Below are positions 31,441 through 39,070 of a DNA stretch of 64,000 nt, one piece after another. Numbering within the stretch: position 1 is the first letter of the stretch; each line of letters starts with the position of its first letter. The DNA comes from Martelella lutilitoris (GTDB lineage: Bacteria > Pseudomonadota > Alphaproteobacteria > Rhizobiales > Rhizobiaceae), in assembly GCF_005924265.1 (NCBI RefSeq), contig NZ_VCLB01000010.1, forward strand, positions 124,001 through 188,000. Direction: 5' to 3'. The position numbers were made by a program, and so were the translations under genes. The notes beneath the pieces were generated by a model that was given only the letters and a program-made list of their open reading frames with translations, had not been told where the DNA came from and made no database searches.

Positions 31441-32433
31441 CTATTCAATTATCTTATTCATGTCATCGAATAGGTAGGGTGCGATAGATACATTGCGCTG
31501 CCTCTTGGCAGTGTTCCTGAAATGCTCAATGTCGCTACACATCTCCATGAGACCTTGAACGCGCCCAATCTGATGAATGAGCATATTTCTGCCGTCTTCG
31601 CTGAGCCATTGGTGAAATCTAGCGCGGCGCCGCCCCTCGTCAGTGATATTGAGCTTATCCAGCTCCCGCTTTACATACCCATTTTCAATGGGATCATAGA
31701 CATACTTATTAATGAATGTTCCATAATATTGAGGGCGCTTTCCGTGGCTTGTATCGTTGTTATACAGGCGGTCGAGTTCAGCGAAAAACGCATCGGGAAA
31801 TGTCTTGAGCCATTTTTGCAGGCCCTGCGCGATGTACTTGGAAAGCAGAAGGCGCAAAGCGTCGTGCGAGCGATCACGTTGATAGCCTGTAGCCTCATCG
31901 ATTAATGCGATGATGCCGACTTTCGCGAAAGCCTCCATCAACACTTCAGCTTGGATTGCCAAATGCTCCTGGGAGAAGTGCAATTCGCCTGAGCGCCTTG
32001 CCGACAAGAAGACGCCGCAGATTTCCGGCAGGAGCTCCGCTTTTATTCCATGAGCAGGCGTAGCGCCGGGGTTTACCCGGTACAAGACCGGCTCCTTTAG
32101 CGCCACCCTCAAGTTATTGGAAATAAAGGGGGAATAGTTCTTTGCAGACAAAAAAGACGGCAGATTGGCGCCGTCCTCGGTTTCACGCATTCGCTTCCAA
32201 TGCGAGCCGCCCCGCTTGCTGCCAAAAGCGCGGTGAACAGCGCGCTCAGACAAGACGCGCACGCCTCCATCAAGAACAGCACAGTCAAGCTCGATTTCGC
32301 CAATCGGCAGTTGACCGCTGTAAACAGCATCTAGCACTTTTTCTCCTGTGTCAGCGGTACCAGCAAGATTAACACTCGGTTCCCCGAAGCTCTGGCTTTC
32401 CGCCGCCTGCGATTTGTCGCCTTCGTCTGCCAT
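31441..32433 (-). CDS. P63C domain-containing phage protein
   Basis: 330 residues. DEATGYQRDRSHDALRLLL, FPDAFFAELDRLY, then RPQYYGTFINKYVYD and RARFHQWLSEDGRNML are the conserved blocks of the P63C domain, found in phage proteins of unknown role. The N-terminal 180 residues contain a second segment (CAVLDGGVRVLSERAVHRAF) seen with P63C. It lies 28 bp after the Arc-type regulator gene and is probably co-transcribed with it. Confidence 0.82.
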   Translation of the reverse strand: MADEGDKSQAAESQSFGEPSVNLAGTADTGEKVLDAVYSGQLPIGEIELDCAVLDGGVRVLSERAVHRAFGSKRGGSHWKRMRETEDGANLPSFLSAKNYSPFISNNLRVALKEPVLYRVNPGATPAHGIKAELLPEICGVFLSARRSGELHFSQEHLAIQAEVLMEAFAKVGIIALIDEATGYQRDRSHDALRLLLSKYIAQGLQKWLKTFPDAFFAELDRLYNNDTSHGKRPQYYGTFINKYVYDPIENGYVKRELDKLNITDEGRRRARFHQWLSEDGRNMLIHQIGRVQGLMEMCSDIEHFRNTAKRQRNVSIAPYLFDDMNKIIE

Positions 32434-32461
32434 TCACTCGCCTTCCTATATCAATAAAGCC

Positions 32462-32959
32462 CTATTTGTTGGCCATTGATTCCAGATCATGAGCAACTTT
32501 GAGAGTATTGGCAACAAGGACTCGTCCCATGGCGGTGACTTCTGGCGAGAGTTCCCCTGCTTCTTGTTTTACTGCGCTGATGAAAGCTTCAATCGTTGTT
32601 CCGATAGAAGCGACAGAACGTGACTGAAGTGAAAGATGGCGCCGGGTCGCCGCTTCTAGTCTCTCTGATGCGGCGGTAAGAGAAGCCAAAAGGCGTTCGT
32701 TTGCTTCAGCGCCGCGCGCTATCGCCAAGGCGTGCTCAACGTCTTCCTTCGTGATCTTGCTGACTTCGTCCTGCTCCAAAGAGCCTTCGAGGCGGGCGAT
32801 CATTTCGGCATTCATTGAACGCCCATTCTCTTCCGCGACGCGCTTGATGCGATCTCGCAAGCCGTCGGGCATACGGAGGACGTACTTGTCCAATTCGCGG
32901 CTAGGGAAGTAGTCCGCTTGATTTGACTGACGTTGCTTATCGTTTGTTTTAGGTGCCAT
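32462..32959 (-). CDS. Arc-type ribbon-helix-helix regulator with long C-terminal helix
   Basis: 165 residues from the ATG at 32959. YVLRMPDGLRDRIKRVAEEN and GRSMNAEMIARLEGSL form the Arc-family ribbon-helix-helix DNA-binding domain. The C-terminal ~100 residues are helical, probably coiled coil. In-frame ATGs at 32986 and 33025 lie within or beyond operator copy A, so the shorter start is preferred; its ribosome site is weak. It is the likely master repressor of this element because no CI-type gene is present. Confidence 0.78.
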   Translation of the reverse strand: MAPKTNDKQRQSNQADYFPSRELDKYVLRMPDGLRDRIKRVAEENGRSMNAEMIARLEGSLEQDEVSKITKEDVEHALAIARGAEANERLLASLTAASERLEAATRRHLSLQSRSVASIGTTIEAFISAVKQEAGELSPEVTAMGRVLVANTLKVAHDLESMANK

Positions 32960-32973
32960 TTGGAATCCATAGC

Positions 32974-33067
32974 GGCCATTAGCCATTAAAGAAATGATAG
33001 CCAATGGCCATATCGTCATTGACATGGACCGATCACTGACTATTAGCTATATAGTAGCCAGTGGCCA
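32974..33067. promoter_or_regulatory. Three operator-like repeats in the arc / RHH divergent region
   Basis: Copy A GGCCATTAGCCAT (32974-32986), copy B TAGCCAATGGCCA (32998-33010) and copy C TAGCCAGTGGCCA (33055-33067) are variants of one 13-bp quasi-palindrome, TRGCCANTGGCYA. An AT-rich TATTAGCTATATAG lies between B and C and can serve as a -10. Autoregulation by the Arc-type protein is inferred. Confidence 0.65.
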
Positions 33068-33126
33068 TCTTCACGCGGAAGAGCGACTTCTGGCTAACAG
33101 GAAGTTAACAGCCGCGAGGTCTTGAT

Positions 33127-33288
33127 ATGGAACGAAAATCCGAACGCCTGCAATTGATGGTGGATGCCACTGTGCTCGAAAAGATCGATGATATCCGCTT
33201 TACGCGCCGAATGCCGTCACGGTCCGATACGGTGCGCCAGCTTATCTATAAGGGGCTGGAAGCAACCGAAAATCAGGTGGTGCGCTGA
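33127..33288 (+). CDS. Small ribbon-helix-helix protein
   Basis: 53 residues, MERKSERLQLMVDATVLEK..., with a short strand followed by two helices (RMPSRSDTVRQLIYKGLEA), the CopG/RHH layout. GAGGT precedes the ATG by 6 nt. Its stop overlaps the next start (ATGA). It is divergent from the Arc-type gene across the operator region, so the pair may form a switch. Confidence 0.7.
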   Translation: MERKSERLQLMVDATVLEKIDDIRFTRRMPSRSDTVRQLIYKGLEATENQVVR

Positions 33289-33491
33289 TGAGCCGGGAAC
33301 AAATGGCGATTGAGGCCGATGGTGCGTCGATTTTGCTTTCGGCCATTCTCGATACGGCAAAATCAATTGGCGAAGCGGCGGAAGGCGATCTGGCGATCCG
33401 GGTCGCATTGCTGGCGGGATCGATCCGCGTTGCCCAATCCTATGTCGAAAAGATCAAGATTGAGTTGGAGGGGGAGAATGCGGAAAACTGA
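33288..33491 (+). CDS. Small helical protein, unknown function
   Basis: 67 residues (MSREQMAIEADGASILLSAI...), fully helical by inspection, acidic at the end. Coupled to the RHH gene by ATGA and overlapping the next gene by 14 bp. No family recognised. Confidence 0.6.
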   Translation: MSREQMAIEADGASILLSAILDTAKSIGEAAEGDLAIRVALLAGSIRVAQSYVEKIKIELEGENAEN

Positions 33492-33666
33492 CCGCCCGTT
33501 GGGGATCAACGAAATCGCGTGTGAATTGGGCTGCTCGGAAAAGACAGTCCGTCGCATGTATGCCAAGGGCACGATTGATGCCTATAAGGTCGGAGGCCGC
33601 ACTTCCCCAATACGGATGGACCGGATAGCGCTTCGCAGGCTAAAGAAAAGGCGGGGCGCGGTGTGA
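33478..33666 (+). CDS. Excisionase-like helix-turn-helix protein
   Basis: 62 residues. GINEIACELGCSEKTVRRMY, then YKVGGRTSPIRMDRIAL, is the MerR-like winged HTH of excisionases and AlpA-type proteins. GGAGGGGGAGA precedes the ATG at 33478. It lies in the short operon leading into the integrase, as expected for a recombination directionality factor. Confidence 0.78.
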   Translation: MRKTDRPLGINEIACELGCSEKTVRRMYAKGTIDAYKVGGRTSPIRMDRIALRRLKKRRGAV

Positions 33667-34022
33667 TGGGCCTGCCCAAAACATATACGATGGATGAAGT
33701 TGCCTGCGCCCTGCATGTTTCGAGGCGTACACTTCAGGAACACCTGAAGGCGCATCCCTTCTATCGTCAGATCGGGCGTCGGAAGATTTTCACCGACACC
33801 GATGTGTCCGCACTCTTGGAGGCGTTGCCATGTCACCCCTCAAAACCTGCAAACGCAACGGAAGCAAAAACTGGTACCTGCGCGGCACCATCCGTGGCGT
33901 CACAGTGGACGAAACTACGGGAACTGACGTCTGGGAAAGGGCGGAAGAAATCCGGATACGGCGCGAGGCGGAAATCCTCGACCGTAGTATCCATGGAAAG
34001 CGCAAGACGGCGACTTTCCTAG
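33666..34022 (+). CDS. Second helix-turn-helix protein overlapping the integrase
   Basis: 118 residues. MDEVACALHVSRRTLQEHLK and FYRQIGRRKIFTDTDVSALL form an excisionase-like HTH. The C-terminal ~60 residues are basic and Ser/Thr-rich and are encoded in the same DNA as the integrase N-terminus (193-bp overlap). Tails of this kind recur in related rhizobial element proteins as far as I recall, which favours real dual coding. ATGA-coupled to the preceding HTH gene. Confidence 0.65.
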   Translation: MGLPKTYTMDEVACALHVSRRTLQEHLKAHPFYRQIGRRKIFTDTDVSALLEALPCHPSKPANATEAKTGTCAAPSVASQWTKLRELTSGKGRKKSGYGARRKSSTVVSMESARRRLS

Positions 34023-34864
34023 AAGCGGCAGTCAAATACATGGAAGCGGGAGGGGAAACCCGCTTCACCGGCCCTGTCGCAAACCATTTCGGCACGACGC
34101 CTCTTAGCAAGATCGATCAAGACGCGGTTGATCGGGCCGCGATTAAGCTTCATCCGAAGGGAAGCCCGGCAACGCGCAATCGGCAGGTTTACACGCCGGT
34201 TTCTGCCGTGATGACTTTCGCGGCGAAGAGGGGGCTTTGCGAGCGTGTGCTTTTCGAGAGGCCCAAACAAGCGCCCGGTCGGGTGCGGTGGCTTGCGCCG
34301 GAAGAGGCCGAAAGGCTGATTGCGGCTTGCTCTTCACACCTGAAGCCGCTCGTTATCTTCCTTCTATATACCGGCGCGCGCTGTTCTGAAGCGCTGTATC
34401 TGGACTGGCGCAATATCGATCTGGCGAGGGCGCATGTTTCTTTTGAGGACACGAAGAACGGCGAGGATAGAGGCGTACCGCTTCATCCTCGTGTTTTGTC
34501 GGCGCTCGCCAATCTTGAATATCGGGACGGCCCGGTCTTTCGTCGCCCGGACGGAAGGCCCTACGAGGTCAAGGAAGAAAGCGGCGGGCAAATCAAAACG
34601 GCGTTCAAAGGTGCCTGCCGCCGCGCCGGGATTTCCGATTTTACGCCGCACGACTGCCGCCATACCTGGGCCACTTGGCACTATGCCGCGAATCGCGATC
34701 TGATCGCTCTTCAGAAGCTCGGAGGGTGGAAATCGGAACGTATGGTTTTGCGTTACGCGCACGTCAATGTAGCCAATTATTCGGCCTCAATTAATGCCCT
34801 TCCATGGGAGAAATCCGGGGACTTGGAAGGTGGAAATGAAAATACCAAAAGGAAAACAAAGTGA
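33830..34864 (+). CDS. int: Tyrosine recombinase / phage integrase
   Basis: 344 residues. Catalytic residues are visible: Arg in LYTGARCSEALYLDW, HDCRHTWATWH (His-x-x-Arg and following), and the nucleophile Tyr in MVLRYAHVN. The N-terminal arm and core-binding domains occupy about residues 1-150. It ends 20 bp before attR. It should catalyse integration into, and with an excisionase, excision from tRNA-Thr. Confidence 0.95.
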   Translation: MSPLKTCKRNGSKNWYLRGTIRGVTVDETTGTDVWERAEEIRIRREAEILDRSIHGKRKTATFLEAAVKYMEAGGETRFTGPVANHFGTTPLSKIDQDAVDRAAIKLHPKGSPATRNRQVYTPVSAVMTFAAKRGLCERVLFERPKQAPGRVRWLAPEEAERLIAACSSHLKPLVIFLLYTGARCSEALYLDWRNIDLARAHVSFEDTKNGEDRGVPLHPRVLSALANLEYRDGPVFRRPDGRPYEVKEESGGQIKTAFKGACRRAGISDFTPHDCRHTWATWHYAANRDLIALQKLGGWKSERMVLRYAHVNVANYSASINALPWEKSGDLEGGNENTKRKTK

Positions 34865-34883
34865 TAGGATATGACGCCCGCAA

Positions 34884-34930
34884 CCTTGGTAAGGGAGAGG
34901 CCGAGAGTTCAAATCTCTCTAGCAGCACCA
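34884..34930 (+). repeat. attR: 47-bp direct repeat of tRNA-Thr 3' part
   Basis: Exact copy of 17452-17498, with no 5' half of the tRNA before it, so it is not a functional tRNA. It marks the right junction; host sequence resumes at 34931. Confidence 0.95.
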
Positions 34931-35054
34931 TTTCACTCGATTTTTCTCTTTTGAGAACAGCGAACGCTTTCGATCTGTGGCGTTTTGGGCTCATTCTCGA
35001 TTTTCATCGATCGATGCGATGCGTGGTGCTATTGCGTCAGAGAGCAAAAGACAA

Positions 35055-35085
35055 AGGCCGTTCCGGTATAACACCGAAACGGCCT
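35055..35085 (-). terminator. Terminator after uxuB
   Basis: AGGCCGTT (35055-35062) pairs with AACGGCCT (35078-35085), extended by an inner CGGT/ACCG. On the minus strand it is followed by TTTGTCTTTT. It ends the minus-strand uronate operon. Confidence 0.8.
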
Positions 35086-35116
35086 CTTCTTCCAAGACTG
35101 CTATTGTCCGAAAATT

Positions 35117-36577
35117 CTATCGGAGTTCCGCAACCATCTTCCGGGCGCCGATCTTGCCGAGGCCTTCGAGGTTTTCGGCGAGGCTTTCCTTGAAGCCGAC
35201 GCTTTCCCTGAGCGCGGCTGGAAAAATGCCGGAGCCTGAGAGGATGCGCTCGACCTTCTCGCGCGATGACCCGCCATTGGCGAGCGTCTTCAGCCTGTCC
35301 GCCATCGGGTCGCGCACATCGATCGGCGCCCCCTTGTCATCCGTGCCGGCGACATAGCGGATCCAGCCTGCGACCAGCAGGGTAAGGCGGGGGCACGGGG
35401 TTCCGTTCTTCAGATGATGGGCGATTGATTCCAGCGCGCGCTGCGGCAGTTTCTGGCTGCCATCCATGGCGATCTGCCAGGTGCGGTGGCGAATTGCGGG
35501 GTTTTCGAAGCGCGTGATCAGAGCGTCGGCGTATGCGTCGAGGTCGATTCCGTCAGGTGCTTTGAGCGTCGGGATCTGCTCCTTGCCCATCAGGTCGCGG
35601 GCGGCCTTTCGATAGGCCGGGTCCTGCATGCATTCGGCAATGGTTTCATAGCCGCCGAGATAGCCGAGATAGGCGAGGAAGGAATGCGAGCCGTTCAGCA
35701 TGCGGAGCTTCATGTTCTCGTAAGGGGCGACATCATCGGTGAAGGTCGCGCCGGCGCGGTCCCAGTCCGGGCGGCCGGAAACGAAATCATCCTCGATCAC
35801 CCATTGGCGGAAGGGCTCGCAGACGATGCCTGCGGGATCCTCGGTGCCGATCCGTTCGGCAAGGAGCCGATAGCTTTCCTCGGTCATCGCCGGAACAATG
35901 CGGTCGACCATGGTCGAAGGGAAGCGGCCATGCTCCTCGATCCAGTCGGCGAGATCCCTGTCGCGGGCGCGGGCAAAGTCGATCACCGCGCGGCGGGCAA
36001 GCTTGCCGTTGGAAGGCAGGTTGTCGCAGGAAAGCACGGTGAAGGGCTTCTGCCCGGCCTGTTTGCGGGCGGCAAGGGCCGCCACCAGCGTACCGACGAC
36101 CGAGCGCGGTTGATCGGGGTTTTCGAGATCGGCCTTGATCGCAGGATTGTCGAAATCAAGGCCCCCATCAGCGCCGAGCGTATAGCCCTTTTCCGTGACG
36201 GTGATGGAAACAAGCGCGATCTTGTCGTCGGCAATGGCGGCGATGATGCCCTCGGGGCCGCAGTCTTCCATGTGGCGATGATCCACGACCGCGCCGGAGA
36301 TACGCGCCTTCTGCCCGTCGGCGGCATTTTCGACGACGCTGTAAAGATAGTTGCGCTCGGCGAGCGCCTTTAGCGGCGCGGACGGACCTCTCAGTTCGAT
36401 CTCGCGATAGCCCCAGGTGCCGCCGGCGCGCAGAACGTCATCGGTATAGACGGCCTGATGGGCGCGGTGAAAGGCGCCGAAACCGATATGGCACATGCGG
36501 GCTTCGACCTTTGAGCGGTCGTAGTCCGGACGGAGGACATCGGGTTTTGCGTGATCAAGGAGCGGATTGGAGGACAT
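35117..36577 (-). CDS. uxuB: Fructuronate reductase (mannitol dehydrogenase family)
   Basis: 486 residues of the long-chain mannitol dehydrogenase family. CHIGFGAFHRAHQAVYTDD is the N-terminal nucleotide-binding block, and LRMLNGSHSFLAYLGYLGG the C-terminal catalytic block. With uxuA, uidA and a GntR regulator in the same locus, the substrate is most likely D-fructuronate, reduced with NADH to D-mannonate. The ATG at 36577 has AAGGA 7 nt upstream. A terminator-like hairpin separates it from the GH31 gene, so its expression may differ. Confidence 0.87.
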   Translation of the reverse strand: MSSNPLLDHAKPDVLRPDYDRSKVEARMCHIGFGAFHRAHQAVYTDDVLRAGGTWGYREIELRGPSAPLKALAERNYLYSVVENAADGQKARISGAVVDHRHMEDCGPEGIIAAIADDKIALVSITVTEKGYTLGADGGLDFDNPAIKADLENPDQPRSVVGTLVAALAARKQAGQKPFTVLSCDNLPSNGKLARRAVIDFARARDRDLADWIEEHGRFPSTMVDRIVPAMTEESYRLLAERIGTEDPAGIVCEPFRQWVIEDDFVSGRPDWDRAGATFTDDVAPYENMKLRMLNGSHSFLAYLGYLGGYETIAECMQDPAYRKAARDLMGKEQIPTLKAPDGIDLDAYADALITRFENPAIRHRTWQIAMDGSQKLPQRALESIAHHLKNGTPCPRLTLLVAGWIRYVAGTDDKGAPIDVRDPMADRLKTLANGGSSREKVERILSGSGIFPAALRESVGFKESLAENLEGLGKIGARKMVAELR

Positions 36578-36639
36578 GGCGGTTCCTTCCGTAAAACGGC
36601 GCATTTGGGCTGGCGCCGACGGCAATGGGGTGTGTGAAT

Positions 36640-36667
36640 AAAAAGCGGGAGAGCCTGAGCTCTCCCG
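36640..36667 (-). terminator. Intra-operon terminator between the GH31 gene and uxuB
   Basis: A perfect 9-bp stem (CGGGAGAGC / GCTCTCCCG, 36646-36667) with a 4-nt loop. On the minus strand it is followed by TTTTTATT. It lies in the 99-bp gap between the two genes and could limit read-through into uxuB. Confidence 0.78.
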
Positions 36668-36676
36668 AAGTGCCGG

Positions 36677-39052
36677 TCAGCGGCCGACAGTCTTGCCGTT
36701 GGCGTCGGCCATGCCGTTTGCGGCAATCTTGCGTCCTTCGCCTTCGGGCAGGAGTATCCGGACAGTCTCGTAGGGCGGCTTGTAGTCGCCTTCGCGCTGC
36801 CAGGTGAGGGTGAGGCCGGCGTCATCGCCGGCAAGGGCGTAATGCGTCAGGCTGTGGCCTGCGGTTTCGCGCCAGTTGACGGTGTCGCCGTCATCTTCAT
36901 ACTCGATCGTCTCGGCGGAAAACGCGCCCGGAACAGGGAAAACGGCGAGCGTGCGCGCCCTGTCGACCTTGGCATTGGCGCGGCTTGCGCCGTCCGAGAG
37001 CGGGATCACCGCACCGGCGCGGACAAAAAGCGGCATGCTGGCAAGGTTAACCGGCAGCGTCACCTCCGTTCCGGGCGCATGATATTCGCCCGACCAGAAG
37101 TCCCACCATCCGGTTTCATTCTTCGGCAGGTAGACCGTTCGCTCGGCAGCACCCTCGTCGACCACATTGGCAACCAGAAGGTCACGCCCGAGCATGAAGT
37201 CGTCGGTTTCCTCGAAGGTGCGCGCATCATGCGGATGGTCGAGGAAGGTCGGTCGCAGCATCGGCTCGTCTTTTGTGCTGGCAAGCCAGGTCAGCGTGTA
37301 GAGATAAGGCGTCAACCGGTAGCGGAAGGCAAGCGCCTCGCGGATCAGCGGCAGAACCTCCGGATACATCCAGGCTTCATTGGCCGTGCCGTCATCATTC
37401 CACGAATGGATGGTGAAGCGCGGGTGGAAAATGCCGTTCTGCACCCAGCGGACGAAGAGTTCCGGCTCCGGCTTCGGGCCGGAAAAACCGCCGACATCGT
37501 GGCCGACATTGTAGATGCCGGAGAGCGACATGGAGAGACCCATGCGGATATTGTAGCGCACCGTTTCCCAGCGGGTGTAGTTGTCGCCGGACCAGGTCTG
37601 GGCATAGCGCTGGATGCCGGGGCAGCCCGCGCGCGAGATCAGATATTGCCGGTGATCGGGATCGAAGGCTTCCTGCGCTTCCTTCGACGCGCGGCTCATC
37701 AGCAGCGAATGCAGCGGCCGGATGAGCGCGACCGGGATTTCCTTGCCGAAGCCGTTGCAACGGGCCTCGTCATCCCAGATCTCATACTCGTTGTTGTCGT
37801 TCCAGGTGCAGGCAATGCCCTTCTTCAGCAGTTGTTCCGTCACGCCCTTCTGCCACCAGGCGACGGAGGCCGGATTGGTGAAATCGAGATGGGCGCCCGA
37901 ATCATCCCAGTAGACGGCATCCGCATAGGAATTGGTCTCGCTGTCGGTGATGAACAGGCCGGCATCGAGCGCCTCGTTGAAGCGGGGATGGTCCTGCAGC
38001 AGCGCCGGCTTGATATTGGCAATCAGCGTCAGTTCGGCATCGGCGAACTTTTTCGTCATGCCTTCGACGTCCGGGAATTTTTCATAATTCCAGTTGAAGA
38101 CATAGCGCTTCGGGCCGATCGAGGTGTAGCCGGACGACATCTGGAAACTGTCGCAGGGAATGTCGTGTTCGGAGAGCCTGGTGAGGAAGCCTTCCAGCTC
38201 CTCCTGCGCATTGGGCCGGTCGGTATAGGCCATGGTCGAGCCGGAATAGCCGAGCGCCCAGCGCGGCATGAAGGCCGTGCCGCCGGTCAGCCGCGTATGG
38301 CCCTTCACCAGATCCAGCATCTCCGGCGCAAAGGCGAAGTAGTAATCGAGATCGCCATCGAGCGCGCGATAGGCGCGGAAGGGCTTGTGGTAATTGTCGA
38401 ACTCGTTGCCGAGATCGAACCAGCAGGAAGCGAGATTGTCGTAGAACACCGAGAAACAGCCGGCGTCCGGCGTCACGGTGAAGGTGACGGGCAGGTGCTT
38501 GTAGAGCGGATCGGTGGTCTTGGCGTTATAGCCCATGGCGTCAAGATTGCGCATCTCGTAGCGGCGGCCGGAGCGTTCGAGATCGCCCGCCTTCTCGCCG
38601 AGGCCGTAGACCTTCTCGCCGGGTTTCCTGAGGAGGAAATGGCTGTTGCGATGGTCGCGAATGCCGAGCATGTAGGCGCCGGTCGGGCGCTCCTCGGCAA
38701 CCAGCTTCCATGTGCCGTCGGCCTGTTTCGCTTCCCAGCGCATGGTCAGCGGGTTTTCGACGGTGAGTCTGAGGGCGGCGGTCTCGAGGGTGAGCGCTTC
38801 GCCTTCGGTGCAGGAAAATTCAGGCAGGGAGAAGCCGGAAAGGTCATCGCGGGAACGGCCTTCGAAGGGCACGTCCTCTTCCGGCGCGATCGACCAGGTG
38901 CGGTCGAGCCGCCAGTCGCCGGACTTTTTCAGCGAGACGCGGAAGAGGGTTTCTTCGAGAACGGTGATTTTCAGGGTGTGGGAGCCGTCGACGGTGAGCG
39001 TGACGCCATTGGCGTCACGCGCGTCAAGCGCCCAGTTCTTGAGGGTACGCAT
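36677..39052 (-). CDS. Glycoside hydrolase family 31 (alpha-glucosidase/alpha-xylosidase type)
   Basis: 791 residues, cytoplasmic (no signal peptide). The catalytic nucleophile is Asp419 in CTWNDNNEYEIW and the acid/base Asp490 in QTWSGDNYTRW. Length and spacing are close to E. coli YicI (416 and 482). GH31 retaining enzymes release alpha-linked glucose or xylose. In this locus it probably trims an alpha-glycoside attached to glucuronate, such as a hemicellulose fragment (inference). 18 bp after dctM, so part of the TRAP operon. Confidence 0.9.
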   Translation of the reverse strand: MRTLKNWALDARDANGVTLTVDGSHTLKITVLEETLFRVSLKKSGDWRLDRTWSIAPEEDVPFEGRSRDDLSGFSLPEFSCTEGEALTLETAALRLTVENPLTMRWEAKQADGTWKLVAEERPTGAYMLGIRDHRNSHFLLRKPGEKVYGLGEKAGDLERSGRRYEMRNLDAMGYNAKTTDPLYKHLPVTFTVTPDAGCFSVFYDNLASCWFDLGNEFDNYHKPFRAYRALDGDLDYYFAFAPEMLDLVKGHTRLTGGTAFMPRWALGYSGSTMAYTDRPNAQEELEGFLTRLSEHDIPCDSFQMSSGYTSIGPKRYVFNWNYEKFPDVEGMTKKFADAELTLIANIKPALLQDHPRFNEALDAGLFITDSETNSYADAVYWDDSGAHLDFTNPASVAWWQKGVTEQLLKKGIACTWNDNNEYEIWDDEARCNGFGKEIPVALIRPLHSLLMSRASKEAQEAFDPDHRQYLISRAGCPGIQRYAQTWSGDNYTRWETVRYNIRMGLSMSLSGIYNVGHDVGGFSGPKPEPELFVRWVQNGIFHPRFTIHSWNDDGTANEAWMYPEVLPLIREALAFRYRLTPYLYTLTWLASTKDEPMLRPTFLDHPHDARTFEETDDFMLGRDLLVANVVDEGAAERTVYLPKNETGWWDFWSGEYHAPGTEVTLPVNLASMPLFVRAGAVIPLSDGASRANAKVDRARTLAVFPVPGAFSAETIEYEDDGDTVNWRETAGHSLTHYALAGDDAGLTLTWQREGDYKPPYETVRILLPEGEGRKIAANGMADANGKTVGR

Positions 39053-39070
39053 TTCAGTATTCCCGTTTCG

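Noticed and set aside
34884-34930. A second tRNA-Thr gene at the right junction
   Set aside because: Only the anticodon arm and the 3' half are present; the acceptor 5' strand and D arm are missing, so it is an attachment-site remnant.
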